Assembly (NCBI RefSeq): GCF_009708175.1
Contig: NZ_WMBB01000024.1
Span: forward strand, 1-33,169
Origin: Nocardia aurantiaca
GTDB taxonomy: Bacteria; Actinomycetota; Actinomycetes; Mycobacteriales; Mycobacteriaceae
DNA length: 33,169 nt
Direction: 5' to 3'
Shown: positions 31,420 to 33,169 of the stretch, piece by piece
Position numbering within the stretch: the stretch's first letter is position 1
How the letters are laid out: each line of letters begins with the position of its first letter
Translations under genes and position numbers: made by a program
Notes under the pieces: model-generated
What the model was told of the DNA's origin: nothing
The model's database searches: none
What the model saw: the letters and a program-made list of their open reading frames with translations, nothing else

Positions 31420-33053
31420 GTGGAGGTCTGCTGCTCGCCGCCGGGTTTGACACGCGACTCGCCGCGACCGTCCCCGCGCCCAGCATCGAATACCGAGACC
31501 TGTCCCCGATGCTGATCGTGTTCGGCGTCGCCGTCGCGGGCGTGCTCGTGGAAGCGTTCGCGCCGAGGCGATCCCGCTATGTGATTCAACTCGTGCTCGG
31601 ACTGGGCGGTCTGGCTGTCGCGCTCGGCGCGGTGATCGGACTGCGCGATGTGAGTGAGACCGCCGTCGTGGGTGCCGTTGCCATCGACGGAGTTTCGCTG
31701 TTCCTGCAAGGAACCATCCTCGTGGTGGGCATCCTCGGGCTGCTGTTCATCGCCGAACGCCGCGCCGACCGCATGCCCGTCCGCCGCGAAGGCCCCGGCA
31801 CGTGGAGCCTGACGGCCTCCCGCGGCGGGGCGGACGCCTTCACCCCGCAGGCGGCCGCCACGCCCGGCAGCCTCGACGAAATCGCCGCCGCCAAAGCCGG
31901 AGTCGCGACTACCGAGGTCTTCCCCCTCACCATGTTCGCGCTCGCCGGTCTCATGCTGTTTCCCGCCTCGAACGACCTGCTGACCATGTTCGTGGCGCTG
32001 GAGGTACTGTCACTGCCGCTATACCTGCTGTGCGGGCTCTCGCGTCGTCGCCGTCTGCTTTCACAGGAGGCGGCGCTGAAATACTTCCTGCTGGGCGCGT
32101 TCTCGTCGGCGTTCTTCCTGTACGGAATGGCGTTGCTGTACGGCTACGCCGGCACCATCCGCCTGGCAGGCATCGCCGAAGCGGTGACCCGGGACGCCGG
32201 AAACTCCCACATCCTGGCAATTCTCGGCATCGCGATGCTGTCCGTCGGCCTGCTCTTCAAGATCGGCGCGGTGCCCTTCCAGTCCTGGGTCCCCGACGTC
32301 TACCAGGGCGCGCCGACGTCCATCACCGCATTCATGGCCGCCGCCACCAAGATTGCCGCAGTCGGTGCAATGCTGCGCGTGCTGTACGTAGCGGTCCCAG
32401 ATCTCCGCAATGACTGGCGACCGGTCCTCGCGGCCGTCGCCATCGCCACCATGGTCGTCGGCGCGATCCTCGCCGTCACCCAGTCCGACATGAAGCGCAT
32501 GCTCGCGTATTCCTCGGTGGCACACGCGGGTTTCATCCTGACCGCCCTCGTGGCCGCCACGAAAGCGGGTGTCTCCTCCATCCTCTTCTACCTCGCCGTC
32601 TACGGCCTCGGCACCCTCGGCGCTTTCGCCATGGTCAGCCTGGTCCGGGACGAAAACGGTGAGGAGGCAACGGCGCTGCCCGCCTGGGCGGGCATGGGCC
32701 GCCGCTCCCCGTGGCTTGCGACCATCTTCTCGCTGTTCCTGCTGTCCTTCGCCGGCATCCCGCTCACCAGTGGCTTCATCGCCAAGTTCGGCGTCTTCGC
32801 CGCGGCAACGGGCGGTGACGCCGCGACCCTGGTGATTGTCGGTGTCATCTCCAGCGCGATCGCGGCCTTCTTCTATATCCGCGTGATCGTCCTGATGTTC
32901 TTCACCGACCCACCTACCACCCCGCCGACGGTGGTCTACCCCACCATGACAAGTACCGTCACCGCCCTGACCGCCGCGGCCACGCTCGTCCTCGGCATCT
33001 TCCCGCAGCCACTTCTCGATCTGGCGAAGAGCGCCTCGTCCTTCACACACTGA
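31416..33053 (+). CDS. nuoN: NADH-quinone oxidoreductase subunit N
   Basis: This is the third antiporter-like subunit, 545 residues. Conserved parts are MFVALEVLSLPLYLLCGL (Glu196 on the proton path), LLFKIGAVPFQSWVPDVYQG, and QSDMKRMLAYSSVAHAGF. A hydrophilic, charged insert of about 55 residues (114-168) lies between early helices. E. coli NuoN lacks it, and longer NuoN proteins are usual in actinobacteria. The ATG at 31416 has GGAGG about 9 nt upstream and overlaps the nuoM stop (ATGA); an open frame from 30564 merely overlaps nuoM. A strong hairpin follows 9 nt after the stop. Confidence 0.96.
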   Translation: MSGGLLLAAGFDTRLAATVPAPSIEYRDLSPMLIVFGVAVAGVLVEAFAPRRSRYVIQLVLGLGGLAVALGAVIGLRDVSETAVVGAVAIDGVSLFLQGTILVVGILGLLFIAERRADRMPVRREGPGTWSLTASRGGADAFTPQAAATPGSLDEIAAAKAGVATTEVFPLTMFALAGLMLFPASNDLLTMFVALEVLSLPLYLLCGLSRRRRLLSQEAALKYFLLGAFSSAFFLYGMALLYGYAGTIRLAGIAEAVTRDAGNSHILAILGIAMLSVGLLFKIGAVPFQSWVPDVYQGAPTSITAFMAAATKIAAVGAMLRVLYVAVPDLRNDWRPVLAAVAIATMVVGAILAVTQSDMKRMLAYSSVAHAGFILTALVAATKAGVSSILFYLAVYGLGTLGAFAMVSLVRDENGEEATALPAWAGMGRRSPWLATIFSLFLLSFAGIPLTSGFIAKFGVFAAATGGDAATLVIVGVISSAIAAFFYIRVIVLMFFTDPPTTPPTVVYPTMTSTVTALTAAATLVLGIFPQPLLDLAKSASSFTH

Positions 33054-33062
33054 GCATCTACC

Positions 33063-33103
33063 TGCCGTGGGCCCGCTGCCGTATTGGCAGCGGGCCCACG
33101 GCA
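33063..33103 (+). terminator. Operon-end hairpin after nuoN
   Basis: The arms at 33063-33080 and 33086-33103 pair perfectly over 18 bp around GTATT (arm core GTGGGCCCGCTGCC). No T-run follows, which is the common actinobacterial form. Its position, 9 nt after nuoN, marks the end of the nuo operon. Confidence 0.85.
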
Positions 33104-33169
33104 TTACCGGCCACAGAGCCAAAGACGATTACGGCGATCCGGGTTCCGATAGTCATCTCCGAAGAACAA

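Overview
The window comes from a GC-rich actinobacterium of the Nocardia/Rhodococcus/Mycobacterium kind, most likely a Nocardia. That is an inference from codon style, frequent GTG starts, the gene order around complex I (an orphan receiver-like gene just ahead of nuoA, as in Mycobacterium tuberculosis) and the actinobacterial length variants of the Nuo subunits. No rRNA, tRNA, CRISPR array, insertion sequence or phage gene was seen.

Left part (1-8771). A thiolase on the minus strand is followed by a decayed, twice-frameshifted DUF1275/YoaK-type membrane gene and an intact HdeD-family (DUF308) membrane protein. A complete minus-strand Calvin-Benson operon comes next, in transcription order cbbL, cbbS, cbbX, class I fructose bisphosphatase and class I phosphoribulokinase. 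It is led by a divergent LysR regulator of CbbR type, with a perfect inverted repeat in the shared 121-bp promoter region. The Rubisco is red-type form I, and CbbX is its AAA+ activase. CO2 fixation through the two enzymes specific to the cycle is therefore encoded here; the sugar-rearranging enzymes are not in the window.

Middle part (8778-16982). A 12-helix MFS exporter is divergent from a MerR regulator whose effector half is a peroxiredoxin-like domain. The MerR gene has a textbook MerR-type promoter (long spacer with a dyad), and a separate perfect 28-bp inverted repeat lies in front of the exporter. A 14-helix DHA2 exporter follows, in an operon with a MarR regulator that seems to start at CTG, with a MarR-like box over the promoter. 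After these come a dienelactone-hydrolase-like gene, a two-CBS-domain protein, a flavin disulfide reductase with an unusual C-terminal active-site segment, a gene-free 352-bp spacer full of dyad symmetry, and the orphan receiver-like protein.

Right part (17312-33053). A complete complex I operon nuoA-N runs on the plus strand. Almost every junction overlaps by a stop/start (ATGA, GTGA or TGATG). The exceptions are nuoA/nuoB, where a 74-bp spacer carries a perfect 9-bp hairpin, and nuoK/nuoL, which are separated by 1 nt. The standout is that nuoH and nuoI are one continuous 616-codon reading frame: the membrane subunit runs directly into the two-[4Fe-4S] ferredoxin subunit with no stop codon. 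A perfect 18-bp hairpin closes the operon.

The main points for a second look are the NuoH-NuoI fusion, the MerR-peroxiredoxin regulator with its two distinct operator-like elements, the structured spacer at 16263-16398, and the CTG-initiated MarR gene. Start codons were chosen from ribosome-binding sites, overlaps and family N-termini; all functions are inferred from sequence motifs without database searches.
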